Below are positions 1 through 9,344 of a DNA stretch of 64,000 nucleotides, piece by piece. The notes beneath the pieces were generated by a model. The model ran no database searches. It was not told the origin of the DNA and worked only from the letters and a program-made list of their open reading frames with translations. This DNA is from Xestospongia muta. Taxonomy: Eukaryota > Porifera > Demospongiae > Haplosclerida > Petrosiidae. Location of the stretch: positions 9,241,156 to 9,305,155 of the forward strand of contig OY848918.1 of assembly GCA_963693285.1 (NCBI GenBank), in the 5' to 3' direction. The position numbers and the translations under genes are program-made. The number at the start of each line of letters is the position of its first letter. The stretch's first letter is position 1.

Positions 1-86
1 AGACATTACAATATATCATAAACTAAGAGCTGTTTATTTGAACATTCATAAATACTGTATATGATCTTATCATCTCAAATACATAG

Positions 87-122
87 TTGGAGTCTGCAAC
101 TCAATTTGAAAAAGAAGTTTGA
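87..122 (+). CDS. Last exon (exon 16) of an upstream GABA-B-like receptor gene
   Basis: Bases 1-86 match the final intron of the receptor genes further along (for example after 15925). An AG acceptor at 85-86 opens a short exon reading LESATQFEKEV and then TGA at 120-122. The equivalent exon is present in R2 (LDSAPSFDKQV), shortened by an earlier stop in R1 and R3 (LESAT), and replaced by other short tails in R5 and R6. The rest of this gene lies outside the window. It encodes only the cytoplasmic C-terminal end of the receptor. The call rests on homology to paralogues inside the window, not on a transcript. Confidence 0.72.
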   Translation: MESATQFEKEV

Positions 123-128
123 AATGAG

Positions 129-134
129 AATAAA
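129..134 (+). terminator. Poly(A) signal AATAAA of the upstream receptor gene
   Basis: AATAAA lies 7 bases after the stop codon at 120-122. The same arrangement (stop, then AATAAA within about 10-30 bases) recurs after R1 (16079) and R2 (25069). Confidence 0.6.
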
Positions 135-178
135 AGACTGATTTAATAATTATTTGTTGTATATATGTCTTTCTTACT

Positions 179-230
<52 letters not shown>

Positions 231-630
231 AGTTGTGTATTTAGTAATTTTGTACATAACATGTGACTTTATAGATTGAAGAAACAACTCAATGCAGTAG
301 TACAACATAAAAAAATAATCAGTTTGTTTTATTATTGCTAAAACATATTATATGTCGTTACTTGTTTATCAAACATGTCATTAGTCCATTAATAAAATCA
401 AAGTAGATGGATTAATTAATATATCACACAAACACTAATCAGCTACAGTCTCATTATCATTAATAATTAATAGAAAATTAAAGTTACACTTTTAATTCAC
501 TACTGAATAATATTATTGATTGATCAATTAAATTAAATGTTGACATACACATACTATTATACATTCTCCTTAGACATTAAATGATTACTACCTCTCTATG
601 TTAAATTAGATTTTTTACAGAACCATCAAG
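135..630. other. AT-rich intergenic DNA with a TA microsatellite
   Basis: No coding segment seen. A (TA)n run occupies about 182-227. The rest resembles the 3' flanks of R1 and R2 (about 16085-16350 and 25075-25480), so it is receptor 3'-flanking DNA copied with the array. Confidence 0.6.

Positions 631-681
<51 letters not shown>
631..681. repeat. (TAA)n microsatellite
   Basis: About 17 uninterrupted TAA units. A related but interrupted AAC/AAT-rich tract sits at the equivalent place downstream of R2 (about 25606-25650), so it arose in the shared 3' flank. Confidence 0.9.
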
Positions 682-686
<5 letters not shown>

Positions 687-703
687 GCCATCTTTAAAAA
701 GCC

Positions 704-905
704 CTTGATCATGTCCACCTTTGACTCCCTCCTCACAAACACTCCTTCCTCTCGTCTGAAAGCTCTTGCACTGTCCTCCACTATCCTCCATGCAGGAGAT
801 TGGCTCAATGTGGTCCCTTCCCTTGCCTTAGATCTCCACCTCCATGATCAAGAGTTCGGTTGTTGCCTCCAGTATTGGCTTGGTGTCAAAATGTTCTCTC
901 TTAGT
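704..905 (+). mobile_element. Retroelement-associated protein fragment joined to receptor exon 1
   Basis: The frame starting near 705 contains LHAGDWLNVVPSLALDLHL followed by a YWLGVKMF segment. This resembles the conserved AGDWLN..P...LGL..L motif that accompanies reverse-transcriptase ORFs in many invertebrate retroelements. The frame runs without a stop into the truncated receptor exon 1 at 946. It is probably retroelement debris that replaced the first half of exon 1 of pseudogene P1. The family match is from memory of the motif and is moderate. Confidence 0.45.
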
Positions 906-945
906 TACCCATGTTCCTTCTGTAAATCGTCCTGCAACCCTTACA

Positions 946-3605
946 GTCTCTCTGTTGGTACTCACAGCAGTAATGAAGATAAAATTCCTCTCTACTTTGC
1001 ATACATTACCAGGTATAGAATTCTTTGAATGTATATTTATTAAAATAATGGCCTCTTTCTTTCTTCCTCTCAGATTGCTTTTGCAGCAGCTGCTAATGTT
1101 CTAAATGATTGTAAATGATTCAGAAGCTTTTTTTGAGTACTTCCTTCTTTTTATTATATTCCAGTATCATTATCCCAATTACTAAGACAATTTGAGTGGA
1201 GAAAGATGGATGTCATCACTCAGGAGGAGGAGCTATTTCAAGCAGTGAGTCAGTTATATGCTAAATGATATACCCTTTCTATAGCTACCGTTTTGCTCAT
1301 AATACTGATTCTATATGTGTCAAAATGTTGAACCATATTATATTTGATTAATTTGACTACATATTTTGTAATAGTTTGTTCTCTCATGTACATTTACAGT
1401 ATTCTTCTCTGTCTCTTTCCATCTTAGACTACCAATGGTCTCAAGTTCATTTTTGATTTACAGAATTGGTTTAGTATCATTGTCTATGTAAAATTACATT
1501 TAATCTCTTCTAAAGTATACATTTCTTCTGAAATTATGACTTCTTCTCTCTGTCAAGCTTAGACACTGTTCATTCATAATTTACATTTACTATTGCTATT
1601 GCCTGCCTTTACCTCATCATGACCTGAAACATCTTATATAATTATATTGACAGTGTACAGTGTATATCACTGTATAATTTGATTGGTTGATTTAACCATT
1701 ATATGGTTGTACAGGTTACATGTGCCATGTGATTGACTGATTATGTAATTAATGTTTAGAACCAATATATAATGATTTTGTGTGGATGAATACAAATGGT
1801 CATGAATGGATTAAAACAACTAATCAGTATCTTAATACTGTCATCATATTAACCTTAACATTTGCCTCATTGAAGATTAATGTAATGGCAGATTACAGTG
1901 CATATAGAATTCATAGTAACAAATCTGGCCAAAATATCTTATGTTTATAATAATAAGCAAATCATTTTACTTCTAACCATTAGCTACATAAACTGCTAAT
2001 TCTGCAGTACATTAATAATCAAAACATTATTATGTTTACCTTTTTTGTACCAAATTTATATGTATAACCATATATTGGTTAAATCAACATTCATTCACAA
2101 TTGACACTTACTATTGGCTCCTTCTGTCCAATATAGTCCAACTCTCATGTGCGCAATGTAAAAAATGATAGTTGATTTAACCACCATTGATTGCATAATT
2201 TACAATTGCAAACTTATTTTTGTCAAAAAAGTAATCATGATACTGTTTTCATTACTAATGTACTACTGTTTATGTAGCTACAAAACCATCAATCTCATAG
2301 TACATCATGATCAGTAATGAAAATAGTTGTATGTTTATATTTTGCATATGCAACCTGTATAACAATGTATTGGTTAATTCAACCAATTATAAATTTTATA
2401 GGTATATGAGATCCTGTCTGTTCCTCAGGTCATGAATTCTACTATTCCCAGCAAACTTGTTTACTTATTAACTGACACTTCTCTCCCTGGATTAATGACT
2501 CCTATAATGCAATAAAACCTTGTGTACCTCATAATTCTCAAAAGAAAATTGTTTTTTACCTTATCCACTACTCCTTCATCTCAGTCATTATGGTCTGCTT
2601 TGCTCCTCTCTCCCCTCCAACCCTTAATTGCCGCATAAACTATTCAGTTCCATAGTAATTAGTGATCAAAAATCGCATATCATTACTGTGGTAGCTTACT
2701 AGCTTTGCTGTGTCATTATGTGATAGGCTGTCACAGCATACATGCCCTTTTAGAGAAGTCATTAATACTTTCTTTTTCAATATATTTTGAGGGATAGATG
2801 CAACCTAATTAACTACAATTTGCAGTGGATGTAGATCTGGCTTGATAAGGTCTGGTATATTTCCGCCATTATCTCCAAATATGTTTTATATAAAAAGTAT
2901 ACTACTGTAACTAATACAATTCATTGTGTCCATTGAGAAATGAGTTATTTCAGTAATACATGTATGTCTGGTACTTGTGGGTATAATTATTGCTGTATAT
3001 TAACGAACTCCATGCCCCTGATAAATGACAGAGAAACCACTCAATGTACTCTTTAATCAACATCTTTTTTCTGTTTGGTTATATCTCACTACCAGTAACA
3101 TTACTGTCTCTTTCCTCTGTAGACATCACAGCAGTTTTTAGACAACTATACTGCTCTGTTTGAACAGCCACGATACAAATCTCAAAACCTAAGGAAGAAT
3201 AATGCTGCAGGATTGGCCCATGAGGTAATATGGTCATTAGCTATCGGACTGGACAATGCAGTGAAACGGATAGCTATGGGAAATGACACTGGATGTGAGA
3301 ATTTAACAGGAGAATTAGTACCTTTAGAGGAGTTTGATTATACTAATGAAAAAGTAGGCTGTATTCTGAGACAAGGTTTTGCTGAAGTAAATTTTCTTGG
3401 AAATTACTGTGAGTTGCTATGTTTTTCTTTTCAAAGTATAATTCAAACAATTTCAAAAAGTATAAATTATTGTAAAATTATTCCTAGTGTGCCATAATAA
3501 TTATAGTCTTAAGAGTTTATATGTCATGTTCTGTGGTTATATTTGATACTACAACATATATTAATCTTGAATTGTAAAGGGTCCTGTTTATTTCAATGCA
3601 AATGG
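946..3605 (+). pseudogene. P1: deleted GABA-B-like receptor pseudogene (subfamily A)
   Basis: Recognisable pieces, in order: exon 1 from the signal-peptide end to the first ATTACC (946-1010), joined directly to the start of intron 2 so that exon 2 is gone; exon 3 (1074-1244) with two in-frame TGA codons where paralogues have Arg codons; the first 42 bases of exon 4 (1428-1469), joined into intron 6 so that exons 5 and 6 are gone; exon 7 (3123-3408) with one extra A near its 3' end that shifts the frame; and the first 26 bases of exon 8 (3580-3605), joined to a second copy of intron-6 sequence. No membrane exon follows. Two internal deletions, stops and a frameshift make this a clear pseudogene. 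Intron 6 carries the same LINE fossil as R1-R4. Confidence 0.93.
1470..2660 (+). mobile_element. Decayed LINE fragment in P1 intron 6
   Basis: This tract aligns with intron 6 of R1-R4. In those copies it still reads as part of an APE-type endonuclease of a non-LTR retrotransposon. In P1 the deletion junction at 1470 enters the fossil part-way (from the SIIVYVKLHL-like stretch). It is full of stops. Confidence 0.55.
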
Positions 3606-3808
3606 AAAACGTTTTACCTATCAACCAATACTTCTCCCCCTGGATTAATGACTCCTATAATGCAATAAAACCTTGCTTACCTCACAATTCTCAAAACAAA
3701 ATTGTTTTTCACCTTATCCACTACTCCTTCATCTCAGTCATTATGGTCTGCTTTGCTCCTCTCTCCCCTCCAACTCTTAATTCCCACATCAACTCTACAG
3801 TTCCATAG
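3606..3808 (+). repeat. Second copy of the 2450-2655 intron segment
   Basis: Begins abruptly inside exon 8 and repeats about 200 bases of P1 intron 6 (shared stretch starting at the CTCCC.TGGATTAATGACTCC segment) with a few substitutions. This is a local rearrangement of the pseudogene. The same segment is present once in R1 and R3 intron 6. Confidence 0.8.
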
Positions 3809-3829
3809 TAATTAGTGATGAAAAATAGC

Positions 3830-4011
3830 GGGTGCTTCTTGGTGTAACTTGACTGATGATGTAAGACATGTCCTATGATGACATCACTAGTGTCATAGAG
3901 TTAATAATGTTAAGTTTGGTTTAGGGTTTAGGTGGTGTCATCAATATGATGACATCACTAGTGTCATTTCATTATGATGTCATCATAGTCAAGTTACACC
4001 AAGAACCACCC
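3830..4011. mobile_element. MITE with 25-bp terminal inverted repeats
   Basis: The left end GGGTGCTTCTTGGTGTAACT and the right end (complement GGGTGGTTCTTGGTGTAACT) form inverted repeats of about 25 bases with one mismatch. Flanks AAAATAGC (3822-3829) and AAAACAGC (4012-4019) look like an 8-bp target duplication with one mismatch. Paralogous DNA at 30712-30725 reads straight through this site without an insert. An internal near-palindrome ATGACATCACTAGTGTCAT occurs twice (about 3878 and 3949). The 8-bp duplication would fit a hAT-type MITE. Confidence 0.78.
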
Positions 4012-4202
4012 AAAACAGCATATCATTACTTTGGTAACTTACTAGCTTTGCTGTGCCATTGTGTGATAGGCTGTCACAGCATAAATGTCCATGATTTAAT
4101 AACTAACACAAAACATAAAGTGATTTACTTAGTCATAATTGTCATGCATGGTGTCAAAAATAATGTTGATATATTTGATAAAGCTATTGGTATATATATA
4201 TT

Positions 4203-6140
4203 GAAAAAATGGCGAGTAAATCAGCGTCTCATAGGAGCTCTGTTACGTCTTCCAGCAGCAAGCTCCCAGCCTCTAAACAGCCCTCCAGTACTAAATATGT
4301 TTGTCCTATATGTGAAAATGTTATAGAAGACTCATCTCCCAAAGTTAAAGGTCAAGAATCGATCTTTTGTGAAGGTGTGTGCAACACGTGGTTACACAGG
4401 GGTTGTGCTGGGTTGTCGAAGTCTGCCTTCTAGTTAGTATCAACGACGAGCAAACCTTTTCACTGTCCCCACTGTGCACTCTCTTCACAGAGAAAAGAAA
4501 TCGTAGTCCTTAAAGCTTCTGTTGACCAACTATTCTCTAAAGAAATAGTATTTCTAAAGTCAACTATTTCTCAACTTACCTCTGAAATATCCTCATTAAA
4601 AGCAAAATTGGCAACTGTCGCTCCATCCAACTCTACTAATTCTCATCCTCTTCAGAACTGGTCAGTGGACCCAGCAAACCCTTCAGGGGTCACTCCTCAG
4701 CAAAATACACCTACACAACATACCTCTGTATCCAACTGCAGGTTCAATGTTGTTATTTCTGGAATCCTGAGCTACCTAAAGATTCATCATGCTATACAAG
4801 AAACCATAATGACTTTAAAGCAGTGTCTTCCATCATTTCTGAAATTGAAACCTACTCCAATTATTTGAGTTCTATTCGTGATTGTTGCCTCCTTGGCAGA
4901 TATGATGAAACCAAACCTAGCCCACATCCTATCTTAGTGTCTTTAATTTCCACTGCTGATGTTAGCAATATCCTCTCTTGTTGTCGTCATCTCAAGCAAC
5001 CAATATCCATCAAACCTGATCTGTCACCTCCTGAAAGGAAAATTCTGATTAACTCAGGGATAGATCGTAGTTCTATCAAACTGCATAACTCCAGTATTTT
5101 TGTCAATGGTCGTCTATACGGCAAAGTTACTAACGGCATATTCTCACTGTCTCCTACTTTGTCTGATTTTGTGCCGCAGCTTACCACCATAACTGACACC
5201 TCAGATAGTCCACATACTCTTGATTCACAGCCCATTAAGTCTTCTGAAGAGGATGTACACAGTCAAACCACACCCATCACTTCTGCCTCAGATTGACTCT
5301 CTCTGGACATCAAGGTATGTCTATGAAATTGCCGGAGTCTTGTGAACAAACTCACTCATTTTCAATCATTTGTATAGTTGAGATTGAACTTGCCACTTCC
5401 TTTTTAATCTGTGTTGTTTACATTCCTCCTAATGCTACTTCTGACTATTGCCTCCATATTCTTCATTTTATTGAATCTATTTCCTCTAAATCTCCCTGTA
5501 TCATAGTTGGTGACTTCAATTTTCCAGATATCAACTGGTCAACTGTTGTTGGGCAGTCTTCATCATCAGTAGCCTTTCGTGACCTCATTTTTTGTCTCAA
5601 TCTCACACAGCTTGTTGATTTCCTAACTCATAGCTCGGGCAATACCCTCGATCTAGTCATTTCTGACTCAACTGAGTTAATTCAGAATCTTTTCAGTTTT
5701 TCCTCCAATCTTCTTCAATCAGATCATTTCAGTGATTTCACCATCACTTTCTCAGTTTCAGTACACTATAGCAAGAAAAAGAAGCCTAAACACCCTCCCT
5801 CATACAACTTTAAGCGAATTGATTTAAATGCTTTCAGCGACTTTTTGCTTGATTGTAACTTTAATTTACTTATGGAGTCTACCAACATTGAGTTTGTGTG
5901 GTCATCTTTGAAGAATCTCATCCTTGAAGCAATTTTACATTCTACTCCTATTACTAGGGCCAGACGAAGTCATTATCCCAAATGGTTTGATTCTAATACC
6001 AGGCACAAAATCAACAAACTTTGCTCTCTGAAAACTCTGTAGACACAAGCCATCTCCTGACAATCTACTTAAGCTCTCTTTTGATGCAGCTCCAAGACAA
6101 CATTTCTCTTGCCAAATCAGCATTTGAAAACAATTTTGTG
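4203..6140 (+). mobile_element. Degenerate non-LTR retrotransposon (PHD-finger ORF1 plus endonuclease)
   Basis: ORF1 starts near 4209 and contains a C4HC3 PHD-type zinc finger (CPIC, FCEGVCNTWLHRGC, then FHCPHC at about 4305-4480), interrupted by a TAG at 4434. A coiled-coil stretch follows (about 4490-4605), then a Ser/Thr-rich linker, and after a frameshift near 4830 an RNA-binding-like C-terminal part ending at about 5296. ORF2 survives only as a broken APE endonuclease: the N-terminal NCRSLVNKLTHFQ motif at about 5324, a deletion, then VGDFNFPDINW (about 5507-5540) and QSDHFSDFTI (5718-5747). The reverse transcriptase is absent. PHD-containing ORF1 is typical of CR1/L2-like LINEs. The element is dead. 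Confidence 0.82.
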
Positions 6141-6199
6141 TATTCATCGGTCTTTAACCATTTAATTATTCACATTTGTCATACATGGGGTCAAAAGTA

Positions 6200-6325
6200 A
6201 TCTTTGATATATATGTTGTTGCTATGGTGATGTTGTTATGGTTATTATTGCTATGGTAATCTTTAAACTTTTAATGGTAATAGTGACCGTGGTAATAGTT
6301 TCTATGATAACACACGTGTTATTTC
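6200..6325 (+). repeat. Degenerate GTTGCTATGGTRAY tandem repeat, first block
   Basis: Loose tandem units of GTTGCTATGGTGATGTTGTTATGG and related forms. Further blocks occur at 7835-8060, 26050-26190, 26375-26420, 26700-26790 and, on the complementary strand, 39808-39882. Each unit resembles an RFX X-box. The block is shared between the upstream regions of R1 and R3. Confidence 0.75.
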
Positions 6326-6335
6326 TATAATAAAT

Positions 6336-6557
6336 TGTAACTGGGCTGGTCGCCTCCGCCTGGTATATGGCCAGTATCCTGACTGCCAAAGTATGTAGAG
6401 AGCAAAAGGATCTGTTGTAAGGGGCAACAGTGGCCCAAGTAAATTTATTCTTTTTTTTATTCAACATGAGGCTAGGCTCACAGGCCCCACCTCTCCAATG
6501 TATTAATAATAGTAATCATAAGCAACACACACATGAATACTAATGAGGTTATTACAA
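6336..6557. mobile_element. Unidentified 222-bp insertion
   Basis: Between TCTATAATAAAT and ATGTTGCTATGG the R1 upstream block holds about 222 bases that are absent from the otherwise matching R3 upstream block (26160-26180). The insert is less AT-rich than its surroundings at both ends. I see no terminal inverted repeat and no recognisable protein. It may be a SINE or a retrotransposon 3' end. Confidence 0.5.
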
Positions 6558-6645
6558 AATGTTGCTATGGTGACATATATTCTGTTACTATTTTCTATGG
6601 ATTTAAATGACTTCATGGATTTTGTGATTTAATGGGTACAATTCG

Positions 6646-7678
6646 CAGTGGCATAGCTGGGCCCTATTTGATGGTGGGGCCTTAATAATAATAATCATGT
6701 TAATTAACTTTTTTTTAATAATTTCTAGTTATTAGTAGAGGCTGTGTCCAATTTGTTTTATTAACTATTAACAGTATTAAGACAGTCTGATAGTTCTGTT
6801 TTTGTCGATCCCTTCGAATTCTTGAATAGTCTCTTCAATAAAGGTTGGAACGGAACAGAGGTCTCTCTCCAGTGATATTAAGGAAATATCAGCAAGTCTA
6901 TTGTTGGACATTGTACTTCTCAAATGAGTTTTGATCCTGCCTAATGTTGAAAAACTCCTTACATACCGGGTCGTACTCACCACCAATGTCAAGGCAACAT
7001 GCATGAGCTTGTTGATGGTGGGAAAAGCAGCTTGCAATGCCAAAAAATGAGTGTATGCGTCAAACAGAGTTTCAGCATCCTTGTCTTTGAGAACCGGTTT
7101 AGCTAATAAGCATTCAGTTGGAAGCTGCTCAGTACAAATGTTATACAATGAAGCCAGCAAAGAAAGAAGAGATGAGTCTAGGAAGTTAGTAATACAACTG
7201 CTTACAGTTATAGACGAAGTACTGGAGTCAGTTTATTTGCTGTCGGCATTACATCAGCATCAGTCTCCCTCTCATTCTCAGATACTTCTATAGGCTCATA
7301 CAAATACTCTAATAGGATAAGGTATGTAAGTGTATGTCAGTGCATGCTTTCTTCTAACCATTTTCATTTCTCTCTTGATTATGGTAGTCATCAGTGCTCT
7401 CATACCTTCTCCTTTTGGTATTGTCACTTCCTTTATTAACAGCTGATGTTGAAGACTTATTGATACAGTTAAAAAGTGACAGCTTCCTACTCATATTTAC
7501 TACATGTGGTTTTCAAAAGCCACCCCCACTAATACTAATGCATTGAATAGCCACACCAATAGTTATTGTATAAACAATTAAACAATGAAATAATTATTAA
7601 TTACAATGAATATAATTATAAAACAAAAATGATGGTAGGGTCTAGGCCCCCTCGGGCCCTACCTCAGCTACGCCACTG
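6646..7678 (-). mobile_element. hAT-family DNA transposon, internally deleted
   Basis: Termini CAGTGGCATAGCTGGGCCC at the left and, as complement, CAGTGGCGTAGCTGAGGTAG at the right form imperfect inverted repeats of hAT type. A perfect 8-bp target-site duplication ACAATTCG flanks it (6638-6645 and 7679-7686). The matching R3 upstream DNA (about 26219-26229) has only one copy and no insert, which confirms the boundaries. At about 1.03 kb it is too short for a complete transposase and carries only the C-terminal dimerisation part. Confidence 0.93.
6777..7160 (-). pseudogene. hAT transposase C-terminal dimerisation domain fragment
   Basis: A frame of about 127 residues on the minus strand includes FPTINKLMHVALTLVV, TTRYVRSFSTLGRIKTHLRS and MSNNRLADISLISLERDL, the pattern of the hAT C-terminal dimerisation region (S.L..IKT.LRS.M...RL..L..L). 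The DDE catalytic region and zinc finger are missing, so it cannot transpose on its own. It lies inside the element delimited by terminal repeats at 6646 and 7678. Confidence 0.88.
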
Positions 7679-8288
7679 ACAATTCGTTGTGAAACTTTAT
7701 AACTATGTATTGAAATTAAACAATGGTGATTAATTAAATATCTGATAAATTTTGACAATGTTTGTAACAAAATTGAAAATGGTTTAATTGTCACAGAGTA
7801 ATAAGTAATATTGTTAAGGCGATATATATATAGTTGCTGTGGGAATGTTGTTATGGTGATTATTAGCATTTTAACTGTTGCTATGGATATTAAGCTTCAT
7901 CTTAATGCCCGATTTTAAATCCTTATATATAGTTGCTATAGTAATGTTGCTATGGTAACTATTACAATGGTAATATATACATGTTAATACTATGGTATAT
8001 AATCTTAATATTTTACGGTAATAATGATGATGATTTAATAGTTTTTATAATATACATGTTGTTATTATATATATAGTAATTATTGTTTTTAGTGACATAA
8101 TATGTTGTTAGTTTAAGACAAAGAGTAAGACTGACGTCAATGATAACAGGATCAAACTGGATATGACTGGTTTCAACCTGTTACATGTTACATGTAACTA
8201 CTGTACATGTATGTACCACTACTAAGATCGATTGTTTGATTTAACTAACACATGGTTATACTGGTTGAATATGCAATAAGTTAACCTA

Positions 8289-8448
8289 TAGTATGTCCGA
8301 GTTGAGAAGAACCACCCAGACATGTAAATAACTTTGCCGTTTTACATGCTATCTGCATGGAACTTGCACCAATCGATTCAGCTTTACCTCACCTTACATT
8401 CCATGCACCTTTTTTTAATAAGGGGCTCTTCTCAAGTCGGACATACTA
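8289..8448. mobile_element. MITE with TA target-site duplication
   Basis: Ends TAGTATGTCCGAGTTGAGAA (left) and the complement of TCTTCTCAAGTCGGACATACTA (right) are inverted repeats of about 22 bases with one mismatch, flanked by TA on both sides (8287-8288 and 8449-8450). The paralogous R3 upstream sequence (around 27018-27032) reads TTAACATAGTATTG with a single TA and no insert. The TA duplication points to a Tc1/mariner-like source. No coding capacity at 160 bp. Confidence 0.88.
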
Positions 8449-8728
8449 TAGTATTGTTTTGCTTTCAAATGTACTACGAAACTGATTGCTTTTGTATCTA
8501 CATAAACACTATTGCATTAGTTATGAAAACAGTATTATGCTTACTTTTTTCTGATGAAAATAAGTTGCTACGTACAATTTGTATAACCATATTAAATCTA
8601 TCAATCAAATTTTAGTGATATATATGTACATTAAAATATCAACAGCTGGTAGTGATATTTGCCTGTCAGTTTTGCCACACAAGCACCTTCAATACATTCA
8701 CCCGTTTGTTACAAAATGAAGAGTATAA

Positions 8729-8742
8729 GTTGCTATGGTAAT
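8729..8742 (+). promoter_or_regulatory. X-box-like (RFX) site upstream of R1
   Basis: GTTGCTATGGTAAT, one base from the near-palindromic RFX form found at the equivalent place upstream of R3 and R4. It sits about 600 bases before the R1 start within a block conserved with R3. Confidence 0.4.
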
Positions 8743-9271
8743 TGACAAATCTTAGGAGATTCAAGTAAGATCTGTAAATGATTAATTATGAATGAGAAAC
8801 AAAAATAATGTTGTTTAGAGATGAACTAGTCTTGTAGACCTGACTAGGAATGAGACTATAAAATCACTAGACTCAATCTGACTCTTGATTAATATAAAGT
8901 TGACATAATACACTATAAAAACTAGTCAGTTATTTTAACAGTCAATTGGGTGGATAACTATGGAATGTAAAATTAATGTGAATTAATCACCATATAATTT
9001 GTTGGTATGTAATACCATCACAAAACAACGAATTATATTCTGAATAATTCACATACATTTTGAATTATTTTGCTTTGGTGCCATTTTGCTACTTTTTGTG
9101 AATTTGTGTCATTATTTCAACTATCACCCATCTCTATCTCTATTTAAGTATTTCTTGTTTCCACTCTAAGAGGATCAGTCACTCGATTAACGAAAGAACA
9201 GAAGTCTAGGGGAGAATCACTTTTGCGATAAGTCAGAGAGACACAAAAGGAAGGAACATCTCCATAATTAT

Positions 9272-9306
9272 CCACGAGGTATGTGAGCCACGCCTTAAAC
9301 GAAACT
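9272..9306 (+). promoter_or_regulatory. Conserved promoter-proximal block of R1
   Basis: CCACGAGG, then GAGCCACGCCTTAAACGAAA, about 40-75 bases before the first ATG. The same block precedes R2 (18442-18475), R3 (27520-27555) and R4 (42728-42765). In R2 and R4 the first part is a perfect CACGTG E-box; in R1 and R3 it is CACGAG. Confidence 0.5.
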
Positions 9307-9344
9307 ACCAAAAGTATACGGATTTTACGGAAACAGGTAGTGTG

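Larger units (their letters stand above)
7687..9271. repeat. R1 upstream block, paralogous to R3 upstream block
   Basis: Together with 6150-6637 this aligns with 25990-27520 upstream of R3, including the GTTGCTATGG repeats, an X-box site and the AATGATTAATTATGAATGAG stretch. Differences are clean insertions: the 222-bp insert, the hAT element and the MITE here, and a foldback on the R3 side. This marks an old segmental duplication carrying promoter and gene together. Confidence 0.85.

Noticed and set aside
626..808. Minus-strand frame with a poly-leucine end
   Set aside because: It is the translation of the (TAA)n microsatellite joined to the complement of the retroelement fragment.
3946..4326. 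126-codon frame across the MITE end and LINE start
   Set aside because: It crosses two unrelated elements in a frame different from the PHD-finger ORF1.
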